Notes: generated from the sequence alone by a model not told the origin. Numbered from the stretch's first letter, positions 11,010-22,689 are shown. The stretch: 64,000 nucleotides of DNA from Bugulina stolonifera (GCA_935421135.1 OW285191.1:2108001-2172000), one strand, 5' to 3'. Numbers and translations are program-made.

Positions 11010-14000
11010 TTAGAAAATGTTAACTCCGTATCCAAATGTTTGTCTGATACTCTCCCAATAGTAAGTCTTCCACCCAGCTCTTGTTCTCTCACATTCGGCA
11101 GCTGGAATACCGGTCTGACATAACGTTAGCGTCGTACAGTTAGTCGACTGTGACAGTTTCATCGTAACGACAGAATAGTGAGCCTCCGGCCAGTTCTTCA
11201 TCCGCCATCTTTGAACTAGTGTGTCATGAGGCACCTGTTACAGTATATGTATAATAGCGTCACAGTACACACACGTTAGCGTTACAGTACACACACAGTA
11301 GTGTTACAGTACACGCACAGTAGTGTTACAGTGTACGAACAGTACTGCTACAGTACACACACAGTAGTGTCACAGTATATGCACAGTAGTGTTACAGTAC
11401 GCACACAGTAGTGTTACAGTATATGCACAGTAGTGTTACAGTACGCACACAGTAGAGTTACAGTATAGTACACACACAGTAGTGTTACAGTACACGCACA
11501 GTGGTGTTACAGTACACGCACAGTAGTGTTACAGTATATACACAGTAGTGTTACAGTACACGCACAGTAGTGTTACAGTACACGCACAGTAGTGTTACAG
11601 TACACGCACAGTAGTGTTACAGTACACGCACAGTAGTGTTACAGTACACGCACAGTAGTGTTACAGTACACGCACAGTAGTGTTACAGTACACGCACAGT
11701 AGTGTTACAGTACACACAGAAGACTCACCATTCTCTGGAATTCCCCTGATATCATGCCGTTAAATAAACCAAACTTGCCTCCAACCTCCACATCAAAGGG
11801 AGTAGCTGGGGCCCGAGTGAATGCCTGTACCATCTACAAGCACAGTCGAAGCGATAAGCACAATATCCATCTTAACTACAGTGAAACTTGCTTAATTCAA
11901 ACTCCAAGGGACCGCCATTATTGGTTTGAATTAGGCCTGAGTTTAAATTGTAAGATCACATGCAAGTCATTATATAGTGTTCAGCAGGGACCAATGCTAA
12001 TAGTCTGAACTAAGCAATTTTTTGAATTATCCGAGGTTGAATTAAGCAAGATTCACTGTATAGACAAATGTTGTAAGAGAGCAAAGGACATTTGAATATT
12101 ATACAATGTTTGTAAACTAAATAATGAGACTAGTTACATTACACTAGAAAGGAGACTGTCCTGGAAACTTCCCTGTAAAATTATGTAGTGGTAGCTCTGA
12201 TCCATCAGTAGAGCAGTTAGCAACTTCATAGGAGTAGCAGATGAACTGTGAGAGCAGGGTTTGTAACACTACTATTCTTACAATTTCTTTTCCCAAAAGT
12301 GAAAATTCATCTCAAGAGGAATCACTTTGAAGATTTTAAGAACATTAAATTGGCTGTGACGGACAGATTAAAGGCAATGACAGTTTCCGAGTTCCAGCAC
12401 GGCTATGAAGAATAGACACAGCTTCTAATTTGCTGTGTGGCTTCCCAAGAAAACTATTTTGAAGGAGAAAGCTAATTTGTAAATTAATTGTAAACAAATA
12501 ACCTAATATAAAAAGTCTCATTACTTAATTTACAGACTTTGTACATAGGCTACATGTATGTGTTTGAGGTATTAATGAAGTAACGTACATTCTGTTCAGT
12601 GAGAGCTCGGTAAAGCTCCTCCTTGCTACACATGAATTCCTCTGTCAAGCTGATCTTTTTGGTCTCTATCTTGACAGGCGAGTGCTTGACTGAGGGGGCG
12701 GAGCTCTGACTTGTGCTAATACTCGTCTGTTTAAATTGATTGGCTAGATTTGACGAATTTGACGTTGTGGTACCACATTTTTTGGCATCTGAGGTTGGTA
12801 ATATCATTCCTTTACTAAATTCTACAGAATCCAAACAATACAGATATACATGTAGATACACATGTAGATTACTATATGCCACAGTAACCAGGTAGCTACT
12901 ATATGCCACAGTAACCAGGTAGCTATTAGATACCACAGTGACCAGGTAGCTATTAGATACTACAGCAACCAGGTAGCTATTAGATACTACAGTAACCAGG
13001 TAGCTATTCGATACTACAGTAACCAGGTAGCTATTAGATACTACAGTAACCAGGTAGCTATTAGATACTACAGTAACCAGGTAGCTATTCGATACTACAG
13101 TAACCAGGTAGCTATTAGATACTAAAGTAACCAGGTAGCTATTAGATACTACAGTAACCAGGTAGCTATTAGATACTACAGTAACCAGGTAGCTATTCGA
13201 TACTACAGTAACCAGGTAGCTATTAGATACTACAGTAACAAGGTAGCTATTAGATACTACAGTAACCAGGTAGCTATTAGATACTACAGTAACCAGGTAG
13301 CTATTAGAAACGAAAGCAGATCTAACAACACAAATTAGTATCATGGCCTACACTGGCCTACACGAGGCTACACTAGCCTACATGTATTGGGAGGAATATA
13401 GGCGACACTTACCTATTTTTAAGGTGTCTATGTATGTTGCCAATTTTTCTCTGATTATATCGGCACCTTTGGTCCTCATCATTTCCTTGAGGGTATCAGC
13501 ACCAGGCTTCTTGTCTTTAACTGTTACATTTACCTGTCAACAGTAGGAGTACTATCAGTCTTGGTTAACGTCATGGCCGCAGTATGAGCAAGAATGAATC
13601 ACACCTACTAATCAGTATGTCGGTATATGTACACCTACTAATCAATGTGTAGGTATATGTACACCTACTAATCAGTATGTAGGTATATGTACACCTACTA
13701 ATCAATGTGTAGGTATATGTACACCTACTATTCAGTGTGTAGGTATATATACACCTACTATTCAGTGTGTAGGTACATGTACACCTACTATTCACTGTGT
13801 AGGTATATATGTACACCTACTAATCAGTGTGTAGGCACATGTACACCTACTAATCACAGAGGATAAATCTCACCCACCTCTATATCATCGACATCTTGTT
13901 CATCGCTAAGGTTTGGTATATTTATACTACCCGATACCTCATCCATGCTCTCAGTGTTCAGCATCCCTATAATAGTAGAGTATGGTAATATCTACAACTG

Positions 14001-17000
14001 TAGGTGGTGCTATGGAATCATAACATCTGTATACAAACCATATAAATCATTCTATATTCTAGATTAATGTATAGGCTACTCTGTGTAGAGAGCATAGAGC
14101 ATACAAGTGGGCCTAGCATGGATAACCAGGGCAAATTCACACCAACAATACACCCAATCAACCAACACGTACTAGATAAACATTCCCAGATTGCATTCAG
14201 ATACTATGCTTACCTTTCCACTCCAGCGTCAGAACCCATTCATAGAAGAATATTAGTTTAGCCTTCCTATTGTTAGCCGATGCCTCACCCTCTATTTTCG
14301 TAATGTCTTTAATTTCAGCTATACCGGCTGTAACATATTATAATGACCGTAACATATCATTAACGGCCGTAACATATCATTAACAGCCGTAACATATCAC
14401 TAATGGCTGTAACTAGGCCTGCAACGATTCACAAAATACTGTTTCGATTTTTTCGATTCTGCCAATTAACTTTTTCGATTTTTTCGATTCGATTCGATAC
14501 CATTTACGTTGCAGTAGTTCTTTGCAACAGTATTTTAGAACACTGTCAGTTGTAGTAGTTGAGTTGATAATTCCATTTCAGAATCACCAAAAAGAGTAGA
14601 ATGAGTAGATTCCAGAAGCATACCCTTCTAATTGTGTGGAATATCAAATACAAATTGCATGTTTGGGGCATTTATATAATTATAGACTTATATTAGTAAT
14701 ACATCTTAGCCCATGATGTATTTTATAGCTATCCACTTATTGCCAACACCTTTACTAGAAAAAAATTGTGCTTCACTGAGACTCGAACTCATGACCAAAC
14801 GTTTGTAAAGCGAGCGCTCTGCCACCATGCTATAGTGATAACTTGGAATTACCAAGACTAAGTATACATTTAACAAGAATCGAAAGTTGAGTGCAATAAA
14901 TCGATATTGAAAATACTGCAAATTAATCGCATCGAGAATCGTTATCGATTCATCGTTGCAGGCCTAGCTGTAACATACCCCTAACGGTTGCAACATATCA
15001 CTAACGGCTGCAACATATCACTAACAGCTGCAACAAAAACATATCACCAATGACCGCAACATAATATCACTAACGGTGTGTGCAATGTGTATACATACAG
15101 CTACTAAATTTGTGCCCTGTCACACCATTTAGACAACCGAGTCAGTGATAACAGAGAAATTGCGGAGTATACTCAAAGCGCTAACATATTTTAGCTAAAA
15201 TGTGTTATAATTATCCAATACAGCACACTATGCATACTGTCACGATCTTCTGAACTAACTATATACATGTACATTATGCTACAGCTCATTGCTTTTTTAT
15301 TAGTATGCAGTTTTATACACAGTTGTACATGTACTATTGTTTACATATATTATATTATTATGTAGTGTGTAATTATCCAATACAGCACACTATGCATACA
15401 AACAAATAAAGGTTATAGTGTGTACTTTAGTAGTGTAACAATATTATGAGCTGTACATGTACATCATATATGGGCTGGGTCTCACCTGCCCCCTCTACCT
15501 TCAGTCCGACCAGCAGAGATCGGAGTTTATCTTTTGACCAGTTGTTTGCATTTTTTTCTGTCCTAGAAGGAAAACACTGATAGATAAATTACACAAGCAA
15601 TCAATAGTAATCAGCACGATAGCATAGCTATAGTACAGAGCAGCATGGTGGTAATAGTACAATTACAGTACAGTAGGAGTCAGTATTATACTGACTCATA
15701 CATGCTGTACTGTAGGCCCTACTATTACTATAACTATTGGAATCAGTATAGGTACTTTATTTTGATTATATCATTTCCAGAGTTGGGTCCAAGTCGACTT
15801 GCAAGTCAACAAGTCCAGTCATTTCTAAAATTTTGGAGGCAAGTCAAGTTCAAGTGAAGTCAGTGCTGCCTCAAGTCAAGTCAAGTCAGCCGTCATGCAA
15901 GTCACAAGTCAAGTCGAAGTCGACTTGCCTACTTGCAATTTGAAATGCGAGTCAAGTGGAAGACAACTTCAAAAATTTTACTATTTCCAAAACATCACTT
16001 TTTTTTCTTTTAGTAGAGATTCCAACGCACGAAAAACCATGCCAAGGTGTAGTGTGACATGTGTATTGTTATACAATCATGGCAATAGCCTATATGTGTA
16101 GTAATCTCCAGTATTGAGCTGCTGCAGGACCAAGCGGTGAGATTCATTGCAAATATCAAAGGGAGGTTTGGTGTAGAAGAAGCGAAAACCAAACTTGGTC
16201 TGGTTCCACTGCTTAAGAGAAGAAAAGACCAAAGAGTGAATCTTCTGATGCGCATCCTCTCGAAGGAAGAGCACCACCCTTCTCTGTCAGCTTCCTATGA
16301 TAACATCATCAACAAGCCAATCACCACAATGGCCACCAGATCCCAGACTCGTGGGCTCCCTGCCACATTCCGTACAAACGGCTCATTATTCCACAATAGC
16401 TTTCTGCCGCGAACCATTCGAGATCTTAAGGGAGAAAAATAATTCTGCAACATACACTGCCAACAATGCCAGTACATAAAAACAGGGCCGTCACAGGACC
16501 TGTGCTGAGGCCACTACAGCATAAAAATTGACACTTAATCATATTTAGCAAAAGCTAACACAAATTTTGTTACTACAGTTTACTCAAATGAGGCACGTCC
16601 CTTCCACTCACCCTAGTGGTCTAACGTGATGACTACTCTAAGTATGCTAAGTAAGTAAGTAATACTGGCCCTACGATTGAGACTGTACAAAATTTTTATC
16701 CTCCATTTTGACTTGGCAAAAACCAAGTCAAAGTCACAAGTCATTCATGAGTCTAAGTCAAGTCAAGTCACATTGATGTGCAAGACAAAGTCAAGTCAAC
16801 ATGTTGGCAAGGCCAAGTCAAGTCGACTTGTGACTTGACTTGGACTTGTCAAGTCAAATCTATGACTTGGACCCAGCTCTGATCGTTTCTAACAAATAAT
16901 AATATTGTAGCCTAGGCCTACAAAAAATAATTATAATATAAACATTAGTTATTTTATTACAATCCATCTACAGATCTAATTTCAGTAACTTACTTGTGCA

Positions 17001-17183
17001 CTAGACTATGCACATGTACATAATGATAATATTGTGTATATGTAACTCCAGGTGAAAGTCACTGTAACTATCGGTTATGAGTAGGACTATTGGCAACTCT
17101 TACCAATGCCAATTGTTGACATTTGTTGTATCGGCACGCTCTTCGACAATCCATCTTGGGTCTCCCTCACCCCACTTCGCCAT
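11010..17183 (-). CDS. AHSA1: AHSA1, activator of Hsp90 ATPase 1, complete 8-exon gene
   Basis: Exons in order of transcription: 17183-17104, 15562-15486, 14318-14214, 13966-13878, 13533-13413, 12821-12589, 11833-11729, 11234-11010. All introns are GT/AG and phases fit, giving about 346 residues (human 338). The N-terminus MAKWGEGDPRWIVEERAD and the conserved NxNNWHW motif (NVNNWHW, split over exons 1 and 2) identify the Aha1 N-domain, which binds the Hsp90 middle domain. NNRKAKLIFFYEW, IPNLSDEQDVDDIE and GMILPTSD follow. Exon 6 also encodes a Ser/Thr-rich linker and the start of the C-terminal AHSA1 (START-like) domain (ISLTEEFMCSKEELYRALTE). VQAFTRAPAT, RMKNWPEAHYS and the C-terminus GWKTYYWESIRQTFGYG follow. 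The product is a cytosolic Hsp90 co-chaperone that stimulates ATP hydrolysis. Its stop lies 423 bases from the convergent iRhom stop. Nothing looks broken. Confidence 0.97.
11240..11715. repeat. 22-bp minisatellite in AHSA1 intron 7
   Basis: About 21 copies of a 22-bp unit close to GTGTTACAGTACACGCACAG plus TA. It spans essentially the whole intron between exons 7 and 8. Confidence 0.95.
12868..13305. repeat. 27-bp minisatellite in AHSA1 intron 5
   Basis: About 16 copies of a 27-bp unit (plus strand AGATACTACAGTAACCAGGT followed by AGCTATT). On the minus strand it stays open as repeats of VVSNSYLVT, in the same frame as exon 6. Each unit carries a CTGTAG trinucleotide-type acceptor. Confidence 0.95.
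13606..13858. repeat. About 30-bp tandem repeat in AHSA1 intron 4
   Basis: Eight or so copies of a unit around ACACCTACTAATCAGTGTGT followed by AGGTATATGT. Confidence 0.9.
14414..14966. mobile_element. hAT-like MITE with 8-bp target duplication
   Basis: Terminal inverted repeats TAGGCCTGCAACGATTC and GAATCGTTATCGATTCATCGTTGCAGGCCTA-type (right end CATCGTTGCAGGCCTA) bound 553 bp, flanked by GCTGTAAC on both sides (14406-14413 and 14967-14974). An 8-bp duplication and this type of end fit the hAT superfamily. The host site is a tandem repeat, so part of the flank identity could come from the repeat. There is no transposase; the element is non-autonomous. It lies in AHSA1 intron 2. Confidence 0.8.
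14770..14841 (-). repeat. tRNA-like sequence inside the hAT-like MITE
   Basis: On the minus strand it shows an A-box-like TAGCATGGTGGCAGAGCG, a CGCTTTACA anticodon-arm-like segment and a B box GAGTTCGAGTCTC. The terminal TCACT and AGTGA can pair as an acceptor stem. The anticodon stem is poor, so I call it a tRNA relic or SINE head, not a gene. Confidence 0.55.
15778..16881. mobile_element. hAT-like element with AAGTC-rich subterminal repeats, copy 1
   Basis: Ends CAGAGTTGGGTCCAAGTC and GACTTGGACCCAGCTCTG (right end read inward: CAGAGCTGGGTCC) are inverted. Flanks ATCATTTC (15770-15777) and ATCGTTTC (16882-16889) match at 7 of 8 bases. About 150 bases inside each end are packed with AAGTC/GACTT repeats. 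The interior carries a non-LTR reverse-transcriptase fragment (16092-16442). It lies in AHSA1 intron 1. Confidence 0.8.
16092..16442 (+). pseudogene. Non-LTR retrotransposon reverse transcriptase, C-terminal fragment
   Basis: The open frame reads LLQDQAVRFIANIKGRFGVE, then LVPLLKRRKDQRVNLLMRIL and SLFHNSFLPRTIRDLKGE before a stop. This is the thumb/C-terminal region typical of CR1/Jockey-like reverse transcriptases, where the QnxAxRFI motif precedes a basic helix and the protein ends near F-P-R-T-I-R. No palm or endonuclease part is present. It is clearly related to the minus-strand fragment at 53245-53745. Confidence 0.75.
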
Positions 17184-18781
17184 CGTAATTCACTAATTGT
17201 TGTTAAAGGTTAACGCAATTCGGCGACTACTCGGCTCTTAACAACGCTGGACAACTTACTACTTTACTTTGTCTATCGAGTCACTCTACTTGTAATTTTA
17301 TTTAGTTTTTTTATTGTTTCGATTTTATAAAATCATATACTATGGCTTATCAATAACTTATGCATTAAAAACTCGCTGTATAGTGTATTATATACAGCAC
17401 TGTCTTTGCTACCGCCGCCAATTGGAAATTAGGTGTCTTCGCGACTTCAACTTCAGACCCAGGCCGATTTACAAAAATTTTCCGGCACACATCCGTCAAA
17501 GGGTCGCGATCACACTGGCCTGGGCCAAAAGCAAAATCCTCATTTTCGCGCGTAGAAATCAGGTGTGCCGATGAGCTAGGGATGGTTTCGTCCGGCCAAG
17601 CAAAATCCTAGGCCAATAGCCCTTCTGGCCTTGGTCGGACGGCCATCTTGTAATTTTTATTTGCGACCCGGGTCCATCCAAGAGGTCGCGAAGACACCTA
17701 TTACTCTCTTCAGATTGCGTTACATCCGGAAGAAATTTCCAGAATGGGAATGGTTTTCCGTAGTGTTCAATTCATTTCGTAGTTATTCTCGGAAAACCCT
17801 ATGTCCCATGCGATCTCTCTCTTGCCCAACCCATAGTAAACATTAGTTGGCGCCTGCGTATATATTATTAGCCCTGCATCCTCAAAAAGCACCCAGCGGG
17901 TTTAAATCTGACAAAATCACTAACCAGAGCCGATGATCTGTTACAAATTAAGTCACAAAGGCTAATTATTCATATCCGCTTTCTCTCATCAAATTTCATT
18001 GATTTTCGTTTTATTTGATCCCTCAACGGCTCTGATTTGATGTATATAATATACATATACTATTATTTTTATGTTTATAATTAGATAGTTCAGAGTCTTT
18101 GTAGTATATCTTTGTTACTGCTACAGTTTCAGCGTCCTACCTTACCCAGTCTTGAATTACGATTATGCCTATCTTTTTTTATAGATACAAAGAAAATGAA
18201 AATCAAAATAACAATTACAATCCATTTCCAAATCCACAAATAATAATGTAAAGCTATTTAATTTGAATTTCAATTTTAAATTTGCCAACTTTTACTTCAC
18301 TACTTTTGCTGATTCTGCGATTCATATTGATTGACAGTTCAGATTTAAATTGGGCTAAAGTTTTTCAATCGTTGTTAAATTAAAATTTTAGCAAATTCCT
18401 GTTTTAGTATTCAATTCTGCGCTGCATGTCTCGTCTGCTTCAAGTGCTACTTATTCTTTGATTTTTTGAAGTTGTTGATGAGCAAATTATATACGTGTAC
18501 GTATTACTCTCCAATCTGGATCTGATCGGAGAATTTCAAATCGCATTGCTTAATCTAATGATCACACTAAGAAAAGATAACCAATAAAATAAGATAGCTA
18601 ATTCCTAATATACAGGACAGAAGGGCTGTGACTAGGTATGGCCTGACTTGAGTTAAAAGCTTGATATTGTATAGGCCTACATAGGCTGAGATCCATCAGT
18701 AATTTTGTTGTTCTACATGGTCATAGTTGTGGTAATAGCGTCTAATATTACATTAGTATCATGTCTGTACTATGCTGTAGG
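17184..18781. promoter_or_regulatory. Divergent AHSA1-SF3B5 intergenic region
   Basis: The two start codons face away from each other across 1.6 kb. It contains the element at 17432-17698 and AT-rich sequence with homopolymer runs. A 3'-splice-like TGCTGTAG lies directly before the SF3B5 start, so SF3B5 may have a noncoding 5' exon here. No TATA box is convincing. Confidence 0.5.
17432..17698. mobile_element. 267-bp TIR element with TA flanks
   Basis: The ends GGTGTCTTCGCGAC and GTCGCGAAGACACC are perfect inverted repeats flanked by TA on both sides, as in Tc1/mariner-type MITEs. It is GC-richer than its surroundings and has no coding capacity. Related copies lie at about 51530-51795 and 10065-10228. 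Confidence 0.8.
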
Positions 18782-19363
18782 ATGGGGGACAGATATAACA
18801 TTCACAGTCAGCTTGAGCATCTCCAGTCTAAGTACATTGGAACTGGCCACTCAGATACAACCAAGTGGGAGTGGGTGACCAATCAGCACAGAGATAGTCA
18901 CTCTCTATTCATTGTAAGTTATATGCGTTGTGTACACTAATTTGGTTGTCTGTTGACCGGTTCGTAATTGATATCCACTAATTATCAGTGAATTAGTTGG
19001 ATAGAAACCCTCGACAACTAGTTGTTATGATACTACTGATTGTTCCATTTCACATTCTTTATTGTTGCATGCCCAGCGATATAATACTGTACGTCCTACA
19101 TTGGAATTTAAATACCAATACAGTAGCAATAATATACATATGTACATGTAGCCTATTCTAGTATCATACATAACCTGATAGTAGAGAGGTGGAGACATTA
19201 TGTGCATAATATAGTTAACTCAACATTGTAGGCTCAACACGACATGCTCAGCTACTTTGCTCTAGCAGAGAACGAGAGTAGAGCGAGAGTCAGGTTCAAC
19301 TTTATGGAGAGAATGATACAGCCATGTGGTCCACCACCAGAGCGTATGGATACAGATGACTGA
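18782..19363 (+). CDS. SF3B5: SF3B5 (SF3b10), splicing factor 3B subunit 5
   Basis: Two exons, 18782-18913 and 19232-19363, join in phase 0 to give an 87-residue protein, essentially the family's usual 86. The N-terminus MGDRYNIHSQLEHLQSKYIG, then GTGHSDTTKWEW, YFALAENESRARVRFN and QPCGPP are near-identical to the animal protein. It is a small core subunit of the SF3b complex in the U2 snRNP, which recognises the branch point during spliceosome assembly. An intron splits the coding sequence after HSLFI. AATAAA lies 80 bases after the stop (19443-19448). Confidence 0.98.
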
Positions 19364-19442
19364 GACATACTAGTCCAACTAACTGTCTCACTACTATATT
19401 CACTCTCCACCTCCCATCATTTTGTAAATAATGTATACAATT

Positions 19443-19448
19443 AATAAA
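19443..19448 (+). promoter_or_regulatory. Polyadenylation signal of SF3B5
   Basis: AATAAA lies about 80 bases after the SF3B5 stop codon. Confidence 0.6.
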
Positions 19449-19449
19449 T

Positions 19450-20224
19450 GACTTATTATATAAACATTCATTAGGTTCGGTTGACAAGTGTCTTATAGTA
19501 CAAGTAGTTAAAGCAAAATTTATATTTATATATAAACTGACATTTATTGACAGTACACAATCAGCAAGATATCGTGACAATATTAAATTTAAGTAATGTA
19601 TGCGCGACAGTTATCCCTCTGGCCTTCAAAAGTGTGAAATGCTGTGATCTATCTTCTAGTGATGACAATGTACAAAATCCCCTAGTACTGACATCATAGA
19701 GCACATCTTGGTTATGACATCATAGAACCTTCATTGTGGTGACGTTATAGAATCTCCCATGGTCATCACATCATTGTGTCAATAAGGAATATCTTTTACT
19801 GAATACGATGCTACTCACTTTAGCTGATTCTCCTGAAAATATGAGATACATGTATGCTCTGGTATCAGCATCTACCAATAATACATTGTATACAGGCTGG
19901 CACTCATTGCCCTTCTAGAGTTGCCCTTCCGTTTTAATAGTAAAAAAGAAGATAACTCCACCATGTAATATTGTATATTCACAAGCTCTAATTGATAACC
20001 AAATTGAGCTTTCACATTTCATTCACACCAGCAGTAGAACTTGTAAACTAGAATCCATTAGTAAATATTTTATTGTATTATATACTATGTGCAATTTATT
20101 CTCTTCTGTAAAGAAAGAAGGAATTCACCTGTACATGTAGGTGTTACATTGTCTTGTATCATATTATGTAGCCTATAATATACAGTACCACGTAATTGTA
20201 GACATTTATTTTATACCTGAGAGG
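19450..20224. other. Intergenic, nothing recognised
   Basis: AT-rich, with short direct repeats of the type CATAGAACCTTC / CATAGAGCACATC near 19690-19750. I see no supportable exon. Confidence 0.4.
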
Positions 20225-20334
20225 ATGGTCATTTTCCTGTCTAGTTTATTCATAAGGTCGATACTTCTGCGTATTCTATCTATCTTGTTGGCCCTCGTTG
20301 TCATGCCTGCACTACTAGGGGTCTGGGGTTTATC
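20225..20334 (+). CDS. Possible first exon encoding a membrane anchor
   Basis: An ATG opens a hydrophobic stretch, MVIFLSSLFIRS then ILLALVVMPALLGVWGLS, ending at a GTATGT donor. The LVVMPALLGV segment resembles the N-terminal membrane segment of GPAT3/GPAT4-type acyltransferases. However, I find no downstream exon with the acyltransferase HX4D or FPEGT motifs. It may be an orphan exon, a gene fragment or chance hydrophobic coding. Confidence 0.25.
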
Positions 20335-20490
20335 TGTATGTTAGAGCCATGTATGTTACGGTATGGATATATACACCGTCATATCATTTGTTGATTCGTT
20401 GTACCAGCTACAGGTTACTAGTGGTAAGTGGGGATTACTCTCAAACTGGTTAACTTGATTTAAATATGGTCAGAGTACAGACATTTTACC

Positions 20491-20643
20491 CATGGGCACT
20501 AATAAGCTATTGATCATAATAAGAAGTTGTCCTCTCCCAATTTCTCTTCCTCTTCTTTTTTTCTCAAGGAGAAAAAAAGAAGAGGAAGAGAAATTGGGAG
20601 AGGACAACTTCTTATTATGATCAATAGCTTATTAGTGCCCATG
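20491..20643. repeat. Perfect 153-bp palindrome (75-bp arms, 3-base loop)
   Basis: The sequence from CATGGGCACTAATAAGC to its exact reverse complement GCTTATTAGTGCCCATG meets at an AAG loop (20566-20568). No mismatch was seen in either 75-base arm. A single arm of the same sequence lies at 45118-45182. Confidence 0.95.
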
Positions 20644-21194
20644 ATTTTACCCCTGTTATTGGTTATTGACTTATCTTCACTTGTATATTTAGATGGCAAC
20701 TGGACAGTGAATGCATTGTGGCGCAACCCTAACGTCTATGATAATATTTGCAGTGTAATTACTACATTGGTACACATACCTTCTGGTTTGTTTTCTAGAT
20801 TAGTTGGCAGTATATTAAGTTTACTATAACTTTGTATAGCGTCAAGCTCAACTCTGTCAACTGGCGATATCTTGGAGTTGCGACTGACTTGACCTAAACA
20901 CAGAATACTAAATTATATGTCAGCGACTCCTACATGTGAATGTGCATGAAAGATCTGCCTCTTCAGTAGTTAGCAGTTGGACAGTGCCATTTCACCGATG
21001 GGCTGCCAATGACACAAGAATATAATGCATATACTCGGTTGCTCACTAACTCATCTTATACACTGTCTCTGGAACATGATTAGTGTTTGCTACTAAAGAA
21101 TAACCTAGAAAAAATGTGGTTTGAGAGCTATAACCATGGAAAGTGTACTATTCTGACTGGACTACATGGCTGAGTGTACCATAGAGCAGTATTG

Positions 21195-21385
21195 CTTCTG
21201 TAGCTGAAGCAGGAGAAGTCGTCTTCTCTATATTTTGTTGGTAGACTTCCGTTGCCACAAACAAATAACTAAGGCTATACCTAAATTTCTCCACTACTTT
21301 ACCTAACAGAGAGAGCACATCTGATGCATAGAATTCCTTAGAGCCATTAGGATGAACCTAGTAGTTGAAGCTATGCAAATCTCTC
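21195..21385. repeat. Half of a dispersed inverted-repeat element
   Basis: GTCGTCTTCTCTATATTTTG and the following CTAAGGCTATACCTAAATTT / CTCCACTACT segments match the arms of the element at 32735-32900. Only one arm is present here. Confidence 0.6.
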
Positions 21386-21495
21386 TAGACATGATTGTAT
21401 CAAGTGTCCCTGGGGATAAGTAATGGTTCTATTTTCTTGTATGATTCCATTACCAAAGTCTATCATAATATCATGAAGACTTTTCTACTCACCTT

Positions 21496-21590
21496 TAACA
21501 CATTCAGGTATAGTTTTAGAGTCGTACATCTTATATGGATTGTTTATAGATGCCGATCTTGCCTCTTCCTTGGCTCCTACCTGTGAAGTA
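21496..21590 (-). CDS. Candidate exon, unrecognised
   Basis: On the minus strand an exon with a CACAG acceptor and a GTGAGT donor encodes VGAKEEARSASINNPYKMYD followed by SKTIPECVK. It may be an alternative cytoplasmic tail of the membrane protein whose last exon lies at 22357-22688, or part of another gene. I could not join it in phase. Confidence 0.35.
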
Positions 21591-22356
21591 CGATAGTGGC
21601 TCGGAAACGAAGCCTTAGGGAGCATTACAGAGCCACAGTGCTTCTCCATTGCTGCATTCAACAATAACTATAACTATTTTAGGCAGTAATTTAACTTTCA
21701 CAAACATTTTTCTCCTGTCTGCACTTTTTATGTGAGAAGCATGCAGAGTCAGCTATTTTCATGGATGGGAAATTGAGTTCCTGACTGCTCTGTAGATAAA
21801 TTGAAAATATCCTTGCATGACAACTAACATCAAACAATGTAATACCATGTATTAGTGTACACATCATGATGTAGATGGACCTAATGTACACGTCAATGTC
21901 ATACTGGCCAAGTCTGACTTTCACTAAATTTATTGCTTTTTTATTTTAAATATTAAATAAGTAACCCAATATTATATATAATCCTAATGGGTAAAACAAT
22001 GATGTTATATTATCTCAACTACATTACCAAAGAGGTACATTCGCAACAAGCAGGGGTTCCTGCTGTTCATGGAGAGTGAATTATATTAGAAAGTACATTC
22101 TAACTGCAGCTGCATAACTCAGTCCTCGTGCTAAGATCAGCTACACAGTAGCCCACACCCTACCGTCATCACATACATTACTTATACAGCGTAAATTTCT
22201 ACTCACGCTACAATCTGTATACTAGATGTACAATATACATGCACATGTACATGTAATACTCTATTTGTAATGCACTAGTCCAGGCCCCAGTGCACTCACA
22301 CTCCTGTAAGAAGCTATACATGTAGTTACTATAACCTACATAAACACATAGCTAAT

Positions 22357-22688
22357 CTATTTAATAGTTGGCCGAAGAATGCTTGGTGTTTGAGAAGACA
22401 ACTCCACATTGTACATCTGAGATGCAGAATACTCACTTTTGAGCTTTTTGCAACTCTCGTCTGAGAATATAGCTTTCATAGGGGGCACTACCGTTGGCAG
22501 GGTGCCAAGGGTTGCTCCATTTTTACCTCTTTCTGATGTGTATTGATAGGTTTTAGAGTGACTCTCTTTAATCCACCAATTACCGCAGCAGAAACAACAG
22601 CCAGTCACGGCTGCTAGGATATTTATGACGATAACAACGATGGCCGCAATGGCTAATGGGTAGTAGACTCCATCAGCATCTGGTGCCT
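22357..22688 (-). CDS. Single-pass membrane protein, last exon (TM and cytoplasmic tail)
   Basis: A minus-strand exon with acceptor TTGTAG encodes EAPDADGVYYP, a strong transmembrane helix (LAIAAIVVIVINILAAV), a juxtamembrane cysteine/tryptophan patch (TGCCFCCGNWWIKE) and a tail of about 75 residues ending in LRPTIK at a TAG stop. It joins in phase to the exon at 24165-24092, which encodes TEWRNMADTKVNLSLEYEST, probably extracellular. The layout is that of a type I receptor-like protein. I do not recognise the family. An internal GTGAGT at about 22439 could create an alternative tail. Confidence 0.6.
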
Positions 22689-22689
22689 C

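Larger units (their letters stand above)
14330..15075. repeat. About 20-bp tandem repeat split by a transposon insertion
   Basis: Copies of a unit like GGCTGTAACATATCACTAAC occur at 14330-14413 and resume at 14967-15075. The block between them is the MITE at 14414-14966. Confidence 0.85.

Noticed and set aside
20514..20829. Lys/Glu-rich frames around 20550
   Set aside because: They read through the perfect palindrome and match on both strands by symmetry.
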